Below, in pieces: positions 1-12,743 of a stretch of DNA of 64,000 nt (its first letter is position 1; each line of letters starts with the position of its first letter). A program made the translations under genes and the position numbers. A model generated the notes under the pieces. The model saw only the letters and a list, made by a program, of their open reading frames with translations. It did no database searches and was not told the origin of the DNA. The stretch is from Silene conica (lineage: Eukaryota; Streptophyta; Magnoliopsida; Caryophyllales; Caryophyllaceae): NCBI GenBank assembly GCA_029255685.2, contig CM055320.2, forward strand, positions 7,488,614-7,552,613, given 5' to 3'.

Positions 1-456
1 CCCCAAAGAAACGACTTTTTTATTTTATTTTATTTTTGACATGCTTTTTTTTTTTTCGAATCAAGTGCATCCGAAAAATTTAATACAATTAAAATTTCAT
101 CCCGACCACTTTACACATTCTTGCGATATAATGAGCGATCGTTCGTGTTATTGTTTAGTTTCTGTTTATCTACAATACGTCTAAAAACATGTTTTTTAAG
201 CTGTCATACATTGCATCATCAATCATTTGGATGGCTTGATCAAGTTGAGTCTACGAGACCATTATCTTCTTGTTTCGACGCTTCATCTTGATCATGTAAT
301 TATAAAGATAACGAGATTATAGCTTAACTTTTACACCCGTGCAAAAAATACACGTGTTTAATTTCACTAAATTGAAAAAATCAATAAGAAGGTATACATT
401 TAACAAAAATATGATTTTAGTGTCGCAGTCAATATAAAAAGTAAAGAGAATTTATA
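1..456. other. AT-rich intergenic DNA
   Basis: No coding signal, RNA gene or clear repeat boundary is visible. The stretch is AT-rich, with short homopolymer runs near the left edge. Confidence 0.5.
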
Positions 457-655
457 TACTACCTCCTATTTTCTATCAGGTTCCACTTTCCGTTTTGGTC
501 TAATTACATGATGTTCCCTCTTTCCTCTTTTGGACAACTTTTTGTGGTCCAAAATCAATGCCAAGTGGAGTTATGAGTATTGTGTGGTCCAAATTGATTT
601 CCTTATTTTTTATGTTAAAATCAAAAGGGAACAACATAAGAAATCGGAAGGAGTA
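457..655. mobile_element. Stowaway-like MITE, copy 1
   Basis: The ends form an imperfect terminal inverted repeat: TACTACCTCCTATTTTCT on the left against TACTCCTTCCGATTTCTT read inward from the right. TA-flanked CTCCNTCC ends are typical of Tc1/mariner-related Stowaway MITEs. The inside (CCCTCTTTCCTCTTTTGGAC, then TGTGGTCCAAA) recurs in the copy about 300 bp downstream. The 68-residue open frame overlapping it is chance. Confidence 0.7.
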
Positions 656-956
656 TTTGACTTACGCTCAAGTAAAATTAATACATCTGCTTGACATTAT
701 AAAAGTACGCAAAACCTTATTTGGGTTTAAATTTAAGTCGGTTCAAACATACATATTAAATTGATGAAAATTTGAGGGTAATTAATTATAAATAGGAATA
801 TAATGGACCCTATCCTAATTAAAAAATTTATCTTATTAATTTCATCAACTAATAAGAATCGTTTAAAAGTTATAGAATTGAAATCTAACAGATTTATCCG
901 CGCTACTTTTCAGCGTACAGTTAAATCATTTGATCACTAAAATTTCAGAAATAAAA
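656..956. other. AT-rich spacer between two MITE copies
   Basis: Nothing recognisable; AT-rich single-copy-looking sequence. Confidence 0.4.
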
Positions 957-1144
957 TACTGCCTCTAATTTCCTATGATTTCCCCTCCCAAAAATGGTCT
1001 AATAACATTATGTTCCCTCTTTCCTCTTTTGGACAACTTTGTGTGGTTCAAAATCAATTTCATGTGGAGTCATGTGTATTGTGTGGTGCAAATTAATTTC
1101 CGTGTTAAAATCAAAAGAATAACACAAGGAATCGGAAAGAGTAT
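957..1144. mobile_element. Stowaway-like MITE, copy 2
   Basis: A second member of the family at 457-655, in the same orientation. It shares the core (TTCCCTCTTTCCTCTTTTGG and the TGTGGTNCAAA stretches) and the inverted ends TACTGCCTCTAATTTCC / TACTCTTTCCGATTCC. It differs by many substitutions and a shorter middle, so the two are separate old insertions rather than a recent tandem duplication. Confidence 0.7.
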
Positions 1145-1249
1145 ATTTAATCATTCTCACACAAATGTTATAATTTAAATTATTTTATTACGTCACCCGT
1201 TTAAAATCATATCCAATTATTACATACAATGAACGCAAATTAATAACTA

Positions 1250-2025
1250 AGGTTGAGCAAAACCATATCAATCGAACACCCTTTTTTCGATTCCGGATAC
1301 GATACGGTTTAACCAGGTATACGGCTTTTTAGGTACCCGGTTATACCGTATTTACGAATTCCGTATACCGGGTACGGTTTTCCTAATTTTCACAGAATAT
1401 GTAAAACGCATACAAAATCAGAGATGTAAAATGCATACAAAAATTTCATTTTAAGCCGAAGAGTACATGGATTTCAATTAAAATAGCTGATACTGATACA
1501 AACACGCCGCGGATTGTTAAACACGCGAACTGATACAAACACGAGAGGACGCGAGCAAAACTTCAAACCTTAAACATGCAAATGGATTAGCAGAGTAGCT
1601 TTTGACGGAGACGACGAAGAGCCGACTAAGCAGAGTATTCAGTATTCACCTCCTATCTTCAGAAATCAGAACAATAGAACATCAATACTTGATAGAAAGA
1701 CGATTTATGAGGCAAATCTAAATTGGGGAAATAGGTTGTTTAAATTGGGGGAAATAGGATCTGAATTTTAAATTAGGGTTAGATTGGGGATCAGTGTTGA
1801 TTTTGTTAAGAGTAAAGGAAGGAGGCAAGGTGTTGAATGAATTAGGGTAACTGGATTAGAGACAGAGATAGAGTAAAGGAAGAAAACGAAGGATGCGTGA
1901 GATTAACATGGTAGTTGAATGTGAATTAGGTAGGGTGAGAAGACTGAGAACTGAGAAGAAGAGAAACTCGGTATTCAGGAAGACACTTTCGCTTACATGG
2001 ATACAAAAGGGACATGGATACAAAA
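1250..2025. mobile_element. Probable hAT-type non-autonomous element, left part
   Basis: The start (AGGTTGAGCAAAACC) resembles the CAGNGNTGANCAAAA ends common in plant hAT elements. It is followed by iterated GGATACGATACGGTTT / ATACCGGGTACGG motifs. The matching right part (45881-45981) has the same kind of GGATAC/CCGTATC motifs and ends TTTTTCATCACTG. The MULE therefore appears to have landed inside this element. I could not see an 8-bp target duplication at the outer ends, so the boundaries are tentative. Confidence 0.35.
2016..2025. repeat. 10-bp target site duplication of the MULE, left copy
   Basis: GGATACAAAA here equals GGATACAAAA at 45881-45890, each abutting the MULE terminal inverted repeat. 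MULEs normally duplicate 8-11 bp. Confidence 0.8.
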
Positions 2026-2080
2026 GCGGTTGCGAAAGGTAGTCGGCGTTTTGCGAAAAATCGTCGGTGTTTTCTATAAA
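2026..2080 (+). repeat. MULE left terminal inverted repeat
   Basis: Two 21-bp direct repeats (2032-2052 and 2053-2073) of the form GCGAAA-NN-TCGTCGACGTTTT make up most of the repeat. Read inward, the right end (45826-45880) has the same pair. Tandem sites of this kind could be transposase-binding sites; that is inference. Confidence 0.8.
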
Positions 2081-2433
2081 AAAGACAACCTCTACCCTTT
2101 TTCCTCTATCTCTCTACCTTCTTTTCTCTGAAAGAAAAACAACAAAAACAACATAAAATCCAAAAAAACGGTTTCAACATCGATCAACAATATTAAACAA
2201 CGACATCGATTTCATGTCAAACGACGACAACGATTCATCGGTAAGTAATTAAAATCCAAAAATCTTAATTTTTTTTTTCAATTAATTTTTGTTGAATTAC
2301 ATGTTTAAGCCCTTTAGTAGAAATTAGGTTGAATTAGTCGTAGAAGCCATAGAATTAGATTACGTAAACTCAATCGTATTTTTGCAATAGACTTGAAAAA
2401 TGGTCGTCCTCGCGTGGAAAGGAGGGCCAAACT

Positions 2434-2684
2434 AGTCGTCCATACATGGTATGGACGTGCATAGTACACGTCCAAACCATGCATGGACGTGTACTATTCA
2501 CGTCCAAGCATGGTATGGACGTGCACTATTCACGTCCAGACCATGCGGACGTTAATCCTGGCCGTCCATGCATGGTCTGGACGTGAATAGTGCACGTCCA
2601 TACCATGCTTGGACGTGAATAGTACACGTCCATGCATGGTTTGGACGTGTACTATGCACGTCCATACCATGCTTGGACGACCAG
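2434..2684. repeat. Palindromic array of 32-bp hairpin units in transposase intron 1
   Basis: Six units GGACGTG-N7-CACGTCC start at 2453, 2485, 2517, 2579, 2611 and 2643. The period is 32 bp within each half. The two halves are inverted copies about a centre near 2559, giving arms of about 120 bp that pair almost perfectly. The array lies wholly inside the intron at 2241-2789. The same unit and period recur near the other MULE end at 45237-45467. Confidence 0.9.
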
Positions 2685-3289
2685 TTTTGAAGTCCTTTTC
2701 TTTCCGTTATTTTTACTCAGTTTTTAACATAAATTAAGTGGTTTTTAATATTTTTTAATATAATCCTTAACAAAATTGCGTATTAACAGGATTCGTTTGA
2801 TGAGTTTGGTGGAAATGAGGTTAATTACAACCGATTATTTGAGACGGAAACATCATTTGATAGTCGGGATGACGCGTTTGACTGGGCTCAAAAAATAGCT
2901 ATCGATAATGGTTTTGCCTTAGTGAAGGCAACAAATGGGGCGAAAAATCGCAAACAACCGGAGTTGCTCGGGTCGTACTTCCGTTGTTCAAGCAGGTACG
3001 GCCGAACCAGAAAGAAAATCGATCCTGAGAAACCAGAGAATTCTACTAAGAGAGGGTCGGCTAAGTGCGGATGTTTGTTTAGGATTCGAGCGGTGCATGA
3101 GTACGCCAATTTGGATGATGGGAAGCCGATGATTGCTTGGTACATTATTACTTCGACAAACGCCGGTTTTCACAACCACGAGGTAGCGACATATAAAGAT
3201 GGCGATAGACATTTTGCGGGCTTGGATGCCGAAGAGAAAGAATTTGTGAGGCAACAAGTCCGGGCGTCGATTCCGCCGAGGGATATCAA

Positions 3290-3294
3290 GAACG
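3290..3294. repeat. Target site duplication GAACG of element B, left copy
   Basis: GAACG here matches 42316-42320 exactly and abuts the TG...CA ends of the B LTRs. Confidence 0.9.
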
Positions 3295-4575
3295 TGAAGG
3301 AAAACCGTAGTCATACTAGTTAACCTAATAATGTAGTCTTACTAATTATTTTACACTTTTAATTAATCTCATATTAATTATACTCAAGATCTTATGCATG
3401 CAACAACATATGCGGAATAATAATGAAAAGGGCCTTACAAACGGTCCGAAATAGTGCTAGGACGATCCTCCACGGAGCAACCAAAATAGCTTGCCTCCTT
3501 TACGATGCACCCAAGATCTACCCTTAAACACCGAAACACTAACACGAGCTAGGTGATGGAAACGGTTGCCTTAAAACCGTATACTAATAACAATATTAGT
3601 ATACTAGAGAATATTATCTAAATAATATTTTAGAGGATTTTGTATTTCTTACACTAGAAATATTATTAGAGTTTTATAGTTCTCACACTTAGAAAAATAA
3701 AACCTATGATAGAAATGAATTCTAGCAAGCTAGTATATGTGTACCATTCACATATATATTGGGGCTTTGTTTTAGGCGTATGGTAGTGTGTATGGTAAGG
3801 TTTAAGATGCTCTTTTGTCTTACTTAAAAGCTTAGGGTTGCATGCCTACTATTAGGCATCTTACCTCTCTAATGATTGTGTTTATATTGTCCACAAATAT
3901 AAACAAATTAGTCTTTCTTACATACACAATCACACGCCACTTTTGGGTGTAAAATAGTCTTTCATTTTACAATTTGTAATTTGTACAATTGTGTAATATG
4001 TAACATCTTATGTGTCATAATTAAATTGTATTAATTTAAAATATATTTATCATATAAATATCATTTCTAAATTAATTAAATCATATTTAACAAATTATTT
4101 TAGTAATTCGTAATTACCGTCCCAAAATATGGTTATTATAATAATCGTCAATACGATATACACCATTTGTTATAACCATGAACCCTTCTCATTCTATTTC
4201 GACATTTCATAAATATGGAGTAATATTTGACAATTGACACATTTCAATTTCAAATATAAATCTTACTTTAAGATTCAACCTCTGAATTCTTGATATACGG
4301 TTTTAAGAATATCGATCAATCTGTATCCTATACAATTAATCAATATATTATTTAAGGGGTCTGTCCTATAGGTGTGACCTAAAGGGATCAACTGACCACC
4401 ACCATCATACGACAGTAATGTCAAACTCTAGTCAGCCAATCATTACCGATTAATGTTGGTCAGTTGACTATATCAAATATCGGATCGTCCCTTGCATATT
4501 CATTTCATAAGATTTATGACAATGATTTTTATCACTGGCGTGATCGCACAATTGTTGAGGACACATTTCCCAACA
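3295..4575 (-). repeat. Element B LTR (3' LTR in its own orientation)
   Basis: Starts TGAAGGAAAACCG and ends ATTTCCCAACA on the plus strand. It matches 41035-42315 over its full length with about 20 scattered differences. Confidence 0.9.
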
Positions 4576-4578
4576 ATC

Positions 4579-5572
4579 TGTGGGGAATAAAACGCGTATT
4601 CACCCTAAATTTGCAGGATTATAATGAAATATGCAATTGTGAATATCGTCATAAGATTAAAAACATGAGAAAAGAAGTACAACCTTTAGTCCTCGCGCAA
4701 AAGGCCTAAGAACAGGAATTAATGCAAATTCCCTCCTATAACTTGCACCCAAGACTTAGTTTGAGACGTGGCCGCGTGTGCTAGAAATCCTCTCCAATTG
4801 CCTTGCAATATAGGGAGAGCTATGGAGTTTTAGATGTGAGATCTGAGGTTTTGGGAAAAGAATGTCTCAAAACCCTAATTTTTACCTTGAGATAATTTAA
4901 CAGTGCACCAAGAGTAGTTGACAAAAGGAGAAGTCTCCTCCTTTTGTAACTGAGGCCGGCCGAATATAGGGTTTGGGTAGGAGTGGGCTTTCCACTCTTA
5001 CCTTATCCTAATGCGTGATTCGACCCAATTAGCTATTATTTATTCGCGGGTTTAATTTATAAATCGTAACATGTTATCAGTTATTAATACAGTCGATATA
5101 TTAATAATGGTCTGATAAAATACGATATTGTATAATTACCTAAATTAATATAACTGTTTATATTAATTTGCGAATATAATATTTAATTAAATATAACCGT
5201 TTATATTTAATTTACGAATTAATCATGTAATCCGTATTAGCTAAAATTATTTAATCCGTATTAAATAATAATCTCAACATCTTATTGACTAATTTAATAG
5301 TCAATACCTCTGACTAACCGTTTAGTCATATCCGGCAAAATGTGACTGTATTTTCATACCTTCACATCTCTCAAACGTGTCCTATAGGTGTGACGTATAG
5401 GGACCAGTTGACCACCGCCATCCGTATGACAATAACGTCAAACTTATCTAGCAAGCCAACCGTTATTGATAAACGTGGATCAACTGGTAATAATACAGAA
5501 GTATGCCCTTGTGATCCTTAAAGAGATTTAATAAGTCATTGTACTTAATTGTCAAGGACACCAGCCCCAACA
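4579..5572 (-). repeat. Element C LTR (3' LTR in its orientation), short form
   Basis: Plus strand starts TGTGGGGAATAAAACGCG and ends ACCAGCCCCAACA. It is the same length as the copy at 21423-22416 and virtually identical to it. Confidence 0.92.
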
Positions 5573-5646
5573 ATCTCCCACTTGTCCGTACAAGGGTATG
5601 TTCAATGACGTTATCACACTACATGTGGAGGACACAAGCTCCAACA
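5573..5646 (-). repeat. Duplicated polypurine tract/LTR-start segment of C (74 bp)
   Basis: In the element's orientation a polypurine tract (ACAAGTGGGAG) is followed by TGTTGGAGCTTGTGTCC. Then 74 bp later a second tract (ACAAGTGGGAG) is followed by the true LTR start TGTTGGGGCTGGTGTCC. In C this segment is internal. In D and in the solo LTR at 50119 the equivalent 74 bp is part of the LTR. Confidence 0.85.
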
Positions 5647-5853
5647 AACTCCCACTTGTCCGTACAAGTGTAGGTGCGATAACCGAATCTCATATCCTTT
5701 TAAAATTTCTCCCACTCAATGTAAGACAATTTGCAAATCCGCATTCGCAAAGGTCGTATCTCACAAGCGATCTGTATCAAGAGTGGTTTCCCCGACTAGA
5801 GAGTAACTTAACTGATAAAACGAATCTGTATTCGAGCATGACCATGCATTTCA

Positions 5854-5861
5854 GTTACTAC
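5854..5861. repeat. 8-bp target site duplication of hAT MITE, left copy
   Basis: GTTACTAC, repeated at 6441-6448. The uninterrupted site is present in element D at about 19020. Confidence 0.9.
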
Positions 5862-6440
5862 TAGGGATGGCAACGGGCCGGATCTGGACCGGGTCCAGTA
5901 GGATCCAGATCCAGATCCGCATTGTATACCCTGGATCCAGATCCGATCCAGATCCAACGGGTCCAAATATGTGAGATCCAGATCCGGATCCAACGGATCC
6001 GGGTCGGATCCGGGTCCGTTGCGGGTCCAAGTTTCTAACCCCTACATTATAAAAAAAACAAAAAAAACTCATGCGTCATAACATTATTGATATACATTTT
6101 TCGAAATAAAATAAAAAGGAGAAGTAGCTAGTAGCGTGACAATTATTTTCAACCAAATATTACAAGTAATAATTATTATGACAAAGTAATCCAAACACAA
6201 CTCAAGAAATAAAATAATTAAGACGTAAAACTTCATATTTTTACTTTGAAAACGGGTCTAGAAACGGATCTGGATCCTTCAGGGTCTGCGTAGGAGGATC
6301 CAGATCCAGATCCATTTTAAAAGTAGTGGATCCAGATCCGACCCGGATCCAACGGGTCTGAAAAAATAGGATCCAGATCCGGTCCATTAGGGTCGGGTCT
6401 TACGGATCTGGACCGGATCCAGGATCCATTGCCATCCCTA
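5862..6440. mobile_element. hAT-type MITE inside element C (579 bp)
   Basis: Ends TAGGGATGGCAA...TTGCCATCCCTA with an 8-bp duplication GTTACTAC, both hAT hallmarks. The two flanks inside are packed with GGATCCAGATCC-type repeats around an AT-rich middle. It has no transposase. Element D lacks it, which confirms the insertion. The same terminal family occurs at 57471-58171. Confidence 0.92.
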
Positions 6441-6448
6441 GTTACTAC

Positions 6449-7021
6449 TCCTCGAGTGGCCCTGAGAAATGATAAAATCCTGATAAGGGTTTGGATATTT
6501 CCCTCAACTCGAATCCTGCCGATATCGCCCAGCATGAAATAACCCAGAAAAAATCCTCTTGGCCCCTGTTACGGTGACCGTGGGAAAGAAACCAAAGTTA
6601 CCCAAAATCTGTCTTAATCTCAAGAAACAGTTGAAAGTCAAAAGACTCGACTCTAAGGAACACTATGGAGGTCCTATCCACGACCTGGCACCCAATGTTA
6701 TAAAACATTTAGGACTCCATAACGATGTCACGGGGTGTCCTACGAGATATCCGTATAACTCGCCTTTGTGATTGGTCAGTCATCCACGTGACTTATGGCT
6801 CGTTGAACCCACCATCAACCAACGTCACAAAATGATTACCTGAGTTATCAGCTCAAGTGGGTAATCAAGGACCAAAACGATGTAATGTTAATCAGTTCAC
6901 TTTGTGGTGTTCAAAATTGGCGTACAATTCCACATGAGAAACAAAACATTTTATATCATAACAATAAGGTTGAATAGAGTACACGAGAAAATGAATTATT
7001 ACATGAATTCATAAAAGAGTA
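6449..7021 (-). other. 3' untranslated region of element C
   Basis: Lies between the pol end and the LTR. It is nearly identical to 18445-19020 in D and more distantly like 22620-23100 in B. Open frames here on the opposite strand are shadows. Confidence 0.7.
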
Positions 7022-10000
7022 CTACAACTTAGGAACACATCCAATTCCCATGGAATGAATGTGCCCTTCATGCTTATCACGTGGTAATGCTTTTGTGAGA
7101 GGATCAGCTATGTTGTCATCCGTAGCGATCTTTTCAATAAAAATCTCCTTTTGCTCCACGTAATCTCTGATTAGATGAGCTTTCCGTTGTACATGCCTAG
7201 CCTTGCTGCTAGACTTATGCTCCTTAGCTTGGAAGATGGCACCGCTATTGTCACAATAGACGGTGATTGGGTCATTCGAACTAGGCACTACCGAGAGTCC
7301 TTGTAAGAATTGACGCATCCATATAGCTTCCTTAGCTGCTTCCGAGGCGGCATAGTACTCGGACTCAGTCGTAGAATCTGCTGTAACACTCTGTTTAGAA
7401 CTTTTCCAGCTGACAGCAGCGCCATTAAGAGTAAAGACAAATCCAGACTGAGATTTCGAGTCATCTCGATCTGTTTGGAAGCTAGCATCTGCGTAACCCG
7501 TGGCGCAGAGCGTCGAGTCGCCTCCATAAGTCAATCCCCAATCTTTAGTCCTCCGTAGGTACTTAAGAATGTTTTTCACGGCCATCCAGTGTGGTTCACC
7601 TGGATGAGCTTGGAATCGACTGGTCATACTCAATGCATATGCAACGTCTGGACGTGTGCATATCATGGCATACATGATCGATCCTATTGCCGAGGCATAA
7701 GGAATCCGACTCATGCGCTCTTTCTCTTCCACTGACTTAGCTTCTTGAGTCTTGCTCAAGTGAAGCCCAGGAGTCATGGGAAGGAACCCCTTCTTGGAGT
7801 TCGTCATACTGAATCTCTCCAGAATCTTCTCTATATAAGACTCCTGACTGAGAGACAACATCCGTCGTGATCTATCCCTGTAGATACGGATGCCCAAAAT
7901 TCTTTGTGCCTCTCCCAGATCTTTCATCTGGAAATGGTTTTTCAACCATGCTTTAACCGAAGATAAGAGAGGTATGTCATTCCCAATCAAGAGTATGTCA
8001 TCGACATACAGTACTAGGAATACAATCTTACTCCCACTCGACTTGATATAGAGACATGGTTCCTCGACTGATCGAATGAACCCATTCTCTTTTATCACTT
8101 GGTCGAAGCGATGATTCCAACTCCGCGATGCTTGCTTAAGTCCATAGATGGAACGCTTAAGCTTGCAAACTTTCTTAGGATGTGCTGGATCGATAAAACC
8201 CTCGGGTTGTACCATGTACAACTCTTCCTCCAAATAACCGTTTAAGAAGGCGGTTTTGACGTCCATTTGCCATATTTCATAATCATGAAATGCGGCGATC
8301 GCTAAGATAATCCGAATGGAACGTAGCATGACTACGGGTGCAAAGATCTCATCGTAGTGCAAGCCTGGCACTTGGGTGAAACCTTTAGCAACTAGTCTAG
8401 CCTTATGGATATCTTGTTGTCCTTCCACGGCATGCTTTATCTTGTAAAGCCATTTGCATTGAAGGGGACGTACCTTTGCAGGTAGGTCCACAAGATCCCA
8501 CACGTTGTTCTCATACATGGAGTCCATCTCGGATTGCATGGCTTCTAGCCATAGCTTTGAGTCAGAACTGGTCATGGCACCTTTATAGGTTGTGGGTTCA
8601 TTACCCTCTAGGAGTAAGACGTCATCTGTATCGTGTTCCTCGACCATACCAATGTATCTGTCCGGTGGAATAGAGACTCTTCCCGACCTCCTAGGTTCCT
8701 CAGGGATATCTACCGCAGCCTCGGGTGAAGGAACTGTTTCCTCCAATGGTTGCTCGGTAGTTGGTTATTGAACCTCCGATAACTCGAAGGTTCTATTACT
8801 CGACTTGTTCTCGAGAAATTCTTTCTCTAAGAACGTCGCACTAGCCGCAACAAAACACGTTGTTCGGTAGGCGAGTAGAAGTAATGACCAAACGTTCCCT
8901 TTGGATAGCCTATAAAGTATGTCTTGACCGATCGCGGGCCGAGCTTATCCTCGTGTCTCCACTTGACATGAGCCTCGCAGCCCCAAACCCGAATAAAGGA
9001 CAAGTTAGGGACCGTTCCCTTCCATAACTCGAATGGAGTCTTGTCAACAGCTTTAGACGGACTTCGGTTAAGTATTAGAGCGGCCGACAAAAGAGCATAG
9101 CCCAACAATGAATCAGGCACAACGGTGTGACTCATCATGGATCGAACCATATCAAGTAGAGTTCGATTTCTCCGTTCGGACACACCATTTAATTGTGGTG
9201 TTCCAGGTGGAGTCAACTGTAGTACGATCCCACAGTCTTTTAGGTGTTGATCAAACTCGTGTGAAAGATACTCACCACCACGATCCGAACGTAGTGCTTT
9301 AATCTTTCTACCCAGCTGGTTCTGTACCCGATTCTGGTATTCTTTGAACTTGTCAAAGGATTCACTTTTATGTTTCATTAAGTAGACATAGCCATATCTA
9401 CTCAAATCATCCGTGAAAGTGATGAAATACCTATAGCCTTCTCGTGCGTTGATCGACATAGGGCCACATACGTCCGTATGTATGAGTCCTAATAGGTCGG
9501 CAGCGCGCATTCCAACACCTTTGAAGGAAATACGAGTCATTTTGCCGATGAGACATGATTCACACGTGCCATATGATTCGAAATCAAAGGGCGAAATAGC
9601 TCCATTCTGTATGAGCTGTTTAACGCATTTCTCATTTATGTGTCCCATACGACAATGCCATAAGTAAGTTTGATCTTTGTCACCTACCTTTATTCTTTTA
9701 TTATTCACATGTAATATCTCGGTAGTTTGATCTAAAGCATAAATTCCATTCATGGAAACTGCCTTGCCATAAATCATATTGTGTAAGGAGAAAATACAGC
9801 TATTATTCTCTATTACAAATGAAAAGCTGAGTTTGTCAAGTGCAGAAACTGAAATAATGTTTTTGGACAAACTAGGAACATAATAACAGTTATATAAAAA
9901 TAACTCGAATCCACTTGGAAGCTGGATTACGTATGTTCCCTTCGAGACTGCAGCCACACGTGCTCCATTCCCGATACGCAGGTCCACCTCACCCTTGATT

Positions 10001-11053
10001 AGGGGTTCTTGGTTTCGGAGGCCCTGCACATGATTACATAGATGAGAACCACAACCAGTATCAAGTACCCAAGTTCCGTAACTTGCGTGGTTAATCTCAA
10101 TCATGTGAATAAAAGAAGAAGAAGACATACCAACAGGAGTAACACGGCCTGCCTTAATGTCCTCGCGATACACGGGGCAGGAGCGCCTCCAATGCCCAGT
10201 CTTGTGGCAATGGTGACATTCCATGCTAGTATCCTTGCTCTTTATCTTGCCCTGTGAGTTACTCGACTCATCTGGCCCACTCTTAGCAAATCCTGGTTTC
10301 TTGAACCTGGGCTTACCTACTGCTAGGTCGCCCTGAGCTTTAGCCTTCCCTTTACCTTTCCCATTACTGGAGATCATAAGAACATCCAACTTAAGACTCC
10401 CACTCAACTTAAGATCCTTCTCAGTCTGTACGAGAAGGGAGTGGAGCTCATGGGGAGTCTTCTTCATGTCGTTCATGTAGTAGTTGGCCCTAAAGAGGGC
10501 GAACCCATCATGAAGCGAATGAAGCATGCGATCAACGATGATGTTCTCACTGATCTTGCAGTTTAGGGACTCCAGTTTCTCGATATTCTCAATCATGTTG
10601 AGAATATGTGGGCTAACAGCTTGGCCCTTCTGGAGTTTCGCCTCAAAGAAGCGACAGGTATGCTCATAAGAAACGATTCTCGGAGCCTTGGAGAATTCGT
10701 TAGTGAGCGTGGTGAAAATCTTGTTTGCACCATGGGTTATGAAGCGTCTTTGCAAATTGGATTCAATTGCATAGATGAGTACGTTCTTTATCGCACCCGC
10801 TTCCATAACGAAATCGCTATGAGCGCGAATTTCGTTGGCTCTAGCTCCAGTTCCTGGGTGTGGCGGAATGGGCTCAGTTAAGAACTTGAGCTTTCCGTCA
10901 GCAATGGCAGCATTCCGTAGAGCTGCCTCCCAGTCAGAGAAGTTTGACCCATCATTCCTCAGTCAAGTAGACTGATTCATGGAGTCCATGAAGGCTTTTA
11001 GCCAGGATTCACGTGCTAGCTTGGCACTTGGCATTGGGTCTTCACCAGCCATC
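7022..11053 (-). pseudogene. Element C gag-pol (copia fossil)
   Basis: Read on the minus strand from about 11053, it contains the following parts in order. Gag begins MAGEDPMPSAKL. A CCHC zinc knuckle (CHHCHKTGHWRRSC) follows, then the aspartic protease site (VLDTGCGSH). Integrase has its zinc-binding part and D-D-E motifs (HTDVCGPM, RSDRGGEY, NGVSERRNRTLLD). Reverse transcriptase has [11 protein letters not shown] and YVDDILLIG. RNase H has YADASFQTD and TTESEYYAASEAA. The product is close to that of D throughout. Broken, with only a few breaks. Confidence 0.9.
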
Positions 11054-11675
11054 TTAGTTTTACAGCAGTTTTAATGAACGTGTTCTACACTGAAAAGAAG
11101 ATAAAACAAAACCATATAAGCAACTTATTGTTGTGATTTAAGTCTATATTAAATAGAATTTAAACTCGTAGACTCATGCATTTATATAATTGATCTCCCT
11201 CAAGAATTATATAAATGATCCCAAGACTCAATTTCCGTATATTGATAAGCCCACAGTTTGGCTAATTCCAATCGTTGGAACTCTTGGTCGATAGATTTCC
11301 GTAAATCCTATCTATTAGTCCATCTCAGTCACTGGAATATTATCGAGTGACCATGATGTTGAGATAAAATAAATCATCTGTTCCCACTTACCCGACGTAG
11401 AAGGGGTCATATTATGCCTACCGACGAAGAAGGGATTCATGGGAGGCTGATTTATAAAGACTAATCTCAATTTTTGGTTATACGAGGAAGACCCCATCAA
11501 CTTTTATTTATTCATATTAAGTGAACTAATATCTAGCATATGCGTGAATGAATTAAATAAAGTGATGGCTTTTAAAATTGACATGTGACATCTGTATTGT
11601 CACAGAAAACTAACGCGTGACCTCTACATGAGTCAGTTTTCAGGCATGATATAGGTGGTTTGGTTTTTAGGCGGA
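11054..11675 (-). other. Distal 5' leader of element C
   Basis: Untranslated leader between the D insertion and the gag start. It matches D's own leader at about 13990-14613. The continuation of the leader lies on the other side of D, from 20302 to the primer site. Confidence 0.75.
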
Positions 11676-11680
11676 ATATG

Positions 11681-12743
11681 TGTTGGAGATTGTGTCCTCC
11701 ACATGTAGTGTGATAATGTCATTGCACATACCCTTGTACGGACAAGTGGGAGATTGTTGGGGCTGGTGTCCTTGACAATTAAGTACAATGACTTATTAAA
11801 TCTCTTTAAGGATCACAAGGGCATACTTCTGTATTATTACCAGTTGATCCACGTTTATCAATAACGGTTGGCTTGCTAGATAAGTTTGACGTTATTGTCA
11901 TACGGATGGCGGTGATCAACTGGTCCCTATACGTCACACCTATAGGACACGTTTGAGAGATGTGAAGGTATGAAAATACAGTCACATTTATGCCGGATAT
12001 GACTAAACAGTTAGTCAGAGGTATTGACTAATAAATTAGTCAATAAGATGTTGAGATTATTATTTAATACGGATTAAATAATTTTAGCTAATACGGATTA
12101 CAAGATTAATTCGTAAATTAAATATAAACGGTTATATTTAATTAAATATAGTATTCGCGTATTAATATAAACAGTTATATTAATTTGGGTAATTATACAA
12201 TATCGTATTTTGTCAGACCATTATTAATATATCGACTGTATTAATATCTGATAACATGTTACGATTTATAAATAAAACCCGCGAACAACTTAAAGCTAAT
12301 CGGGTCGAATCACGCAAAGGTATAAGGTAAGAGTGAAAAAGCCCACTCCTACCCTACCCATTCGGCCGACCATATGATACTACATAAGGAGAGTTTTTCT
12401 CCTTATGACAGTTACTGGTTGAATCACAATCTCAAGAATTAGGGTTTTGAGAACATTCTTTTCCCAAAACTCAGATCTCACATCTAAAACCTCACAAAAG
12501 CTCTCCCCATATTGCAAGGCAATTGGAGAGTATTTTCTAGCACACGCGGCATCGTCTCAATCAAAGTCTTGGGTGCAAGTTATAGGAGGGAATTTGTTTT
12601 AATTCCTGTTCTTAGGCCATAAGCACAAAGGACCAAAGGTTGACTTCTTTTCATGTTTTTATTTATCTTATGACTATAATCTCAACTGTAATTTTCATTA
12701 TAATCCTGCAAGTTTAGGGCGAATACATGCTTTATTCCCCACA
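11681..12743 (+). repeat. Element D 5' LTR, long form
   Basis: Starts TGTTGGAGATTGTGTCC and ends TTTATTCCCCACA. The first 74 bp (11681-11754) end in a former polypurine tract and are extra relative to C-type LTRs. The remaining 989 bp align with the C, E and G LTRs. Confidence 0.9.

Larger units (their letters stand above)
2214..3294 (+). pseudogene. MULE transposase gene, 5' part (FAR1-like DNA-binding region)
   Basis: A nine-codon first exon (2214-2240, MSNDDNDSS) ends at TCG|GTAAGT. An intron of 549 bp follows, ending TTAACAG at 2789. Exon 2 then runs in frame to the retroelement insertion. It reads DSRDDAFDWAQK..., a CxC-containing RKK-rich stretch and a TSTNAGFHNHE motif. This is the FAR1/WRKY-GCM1-type zinc-binding N-terminus that precedes MULE transposase domains, with the C-C-H-H ligands present. 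The coding sequence resumes after element B at 42321 (...ALHQRTPEKP). The 5' part itself is open; the gene as a whole is not functional. Confidence 0.8.

Noticed and set aside
2434-2684. CRISPR-like regular repeats
   Set aside because: Units are palindromic with conserved flanks and variable loops inside a transposon intron in a plant genome. There are no spacers of constant length between identical repeats and no cas genes.
5598-5864. 88-codon frame, also in D at 18995-19282
   Set aside because: Antisense to the element, crossing the polypurine tract; explained by high C/D identity.
5808-6535. Frames rich in LDPxxxGSGS-type residues
   Set aside because: Produced by the GGATCC repeats of the hAT MITE.
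6559-6771. 70-codon antisense frame, also found in D at 18696-18908
   Set aside because: It lies antisense in the 3' untranslated region of two nearly identical young elements, so shared openness needs no selection. No domain is recognised.
11755-12743. LTR of D starting at the inner TGTTGGGG (989 bp)
   Set aside because: The ATATG duplication abuts 11681, not 11755, so the LTR includes the 74-bp extension.
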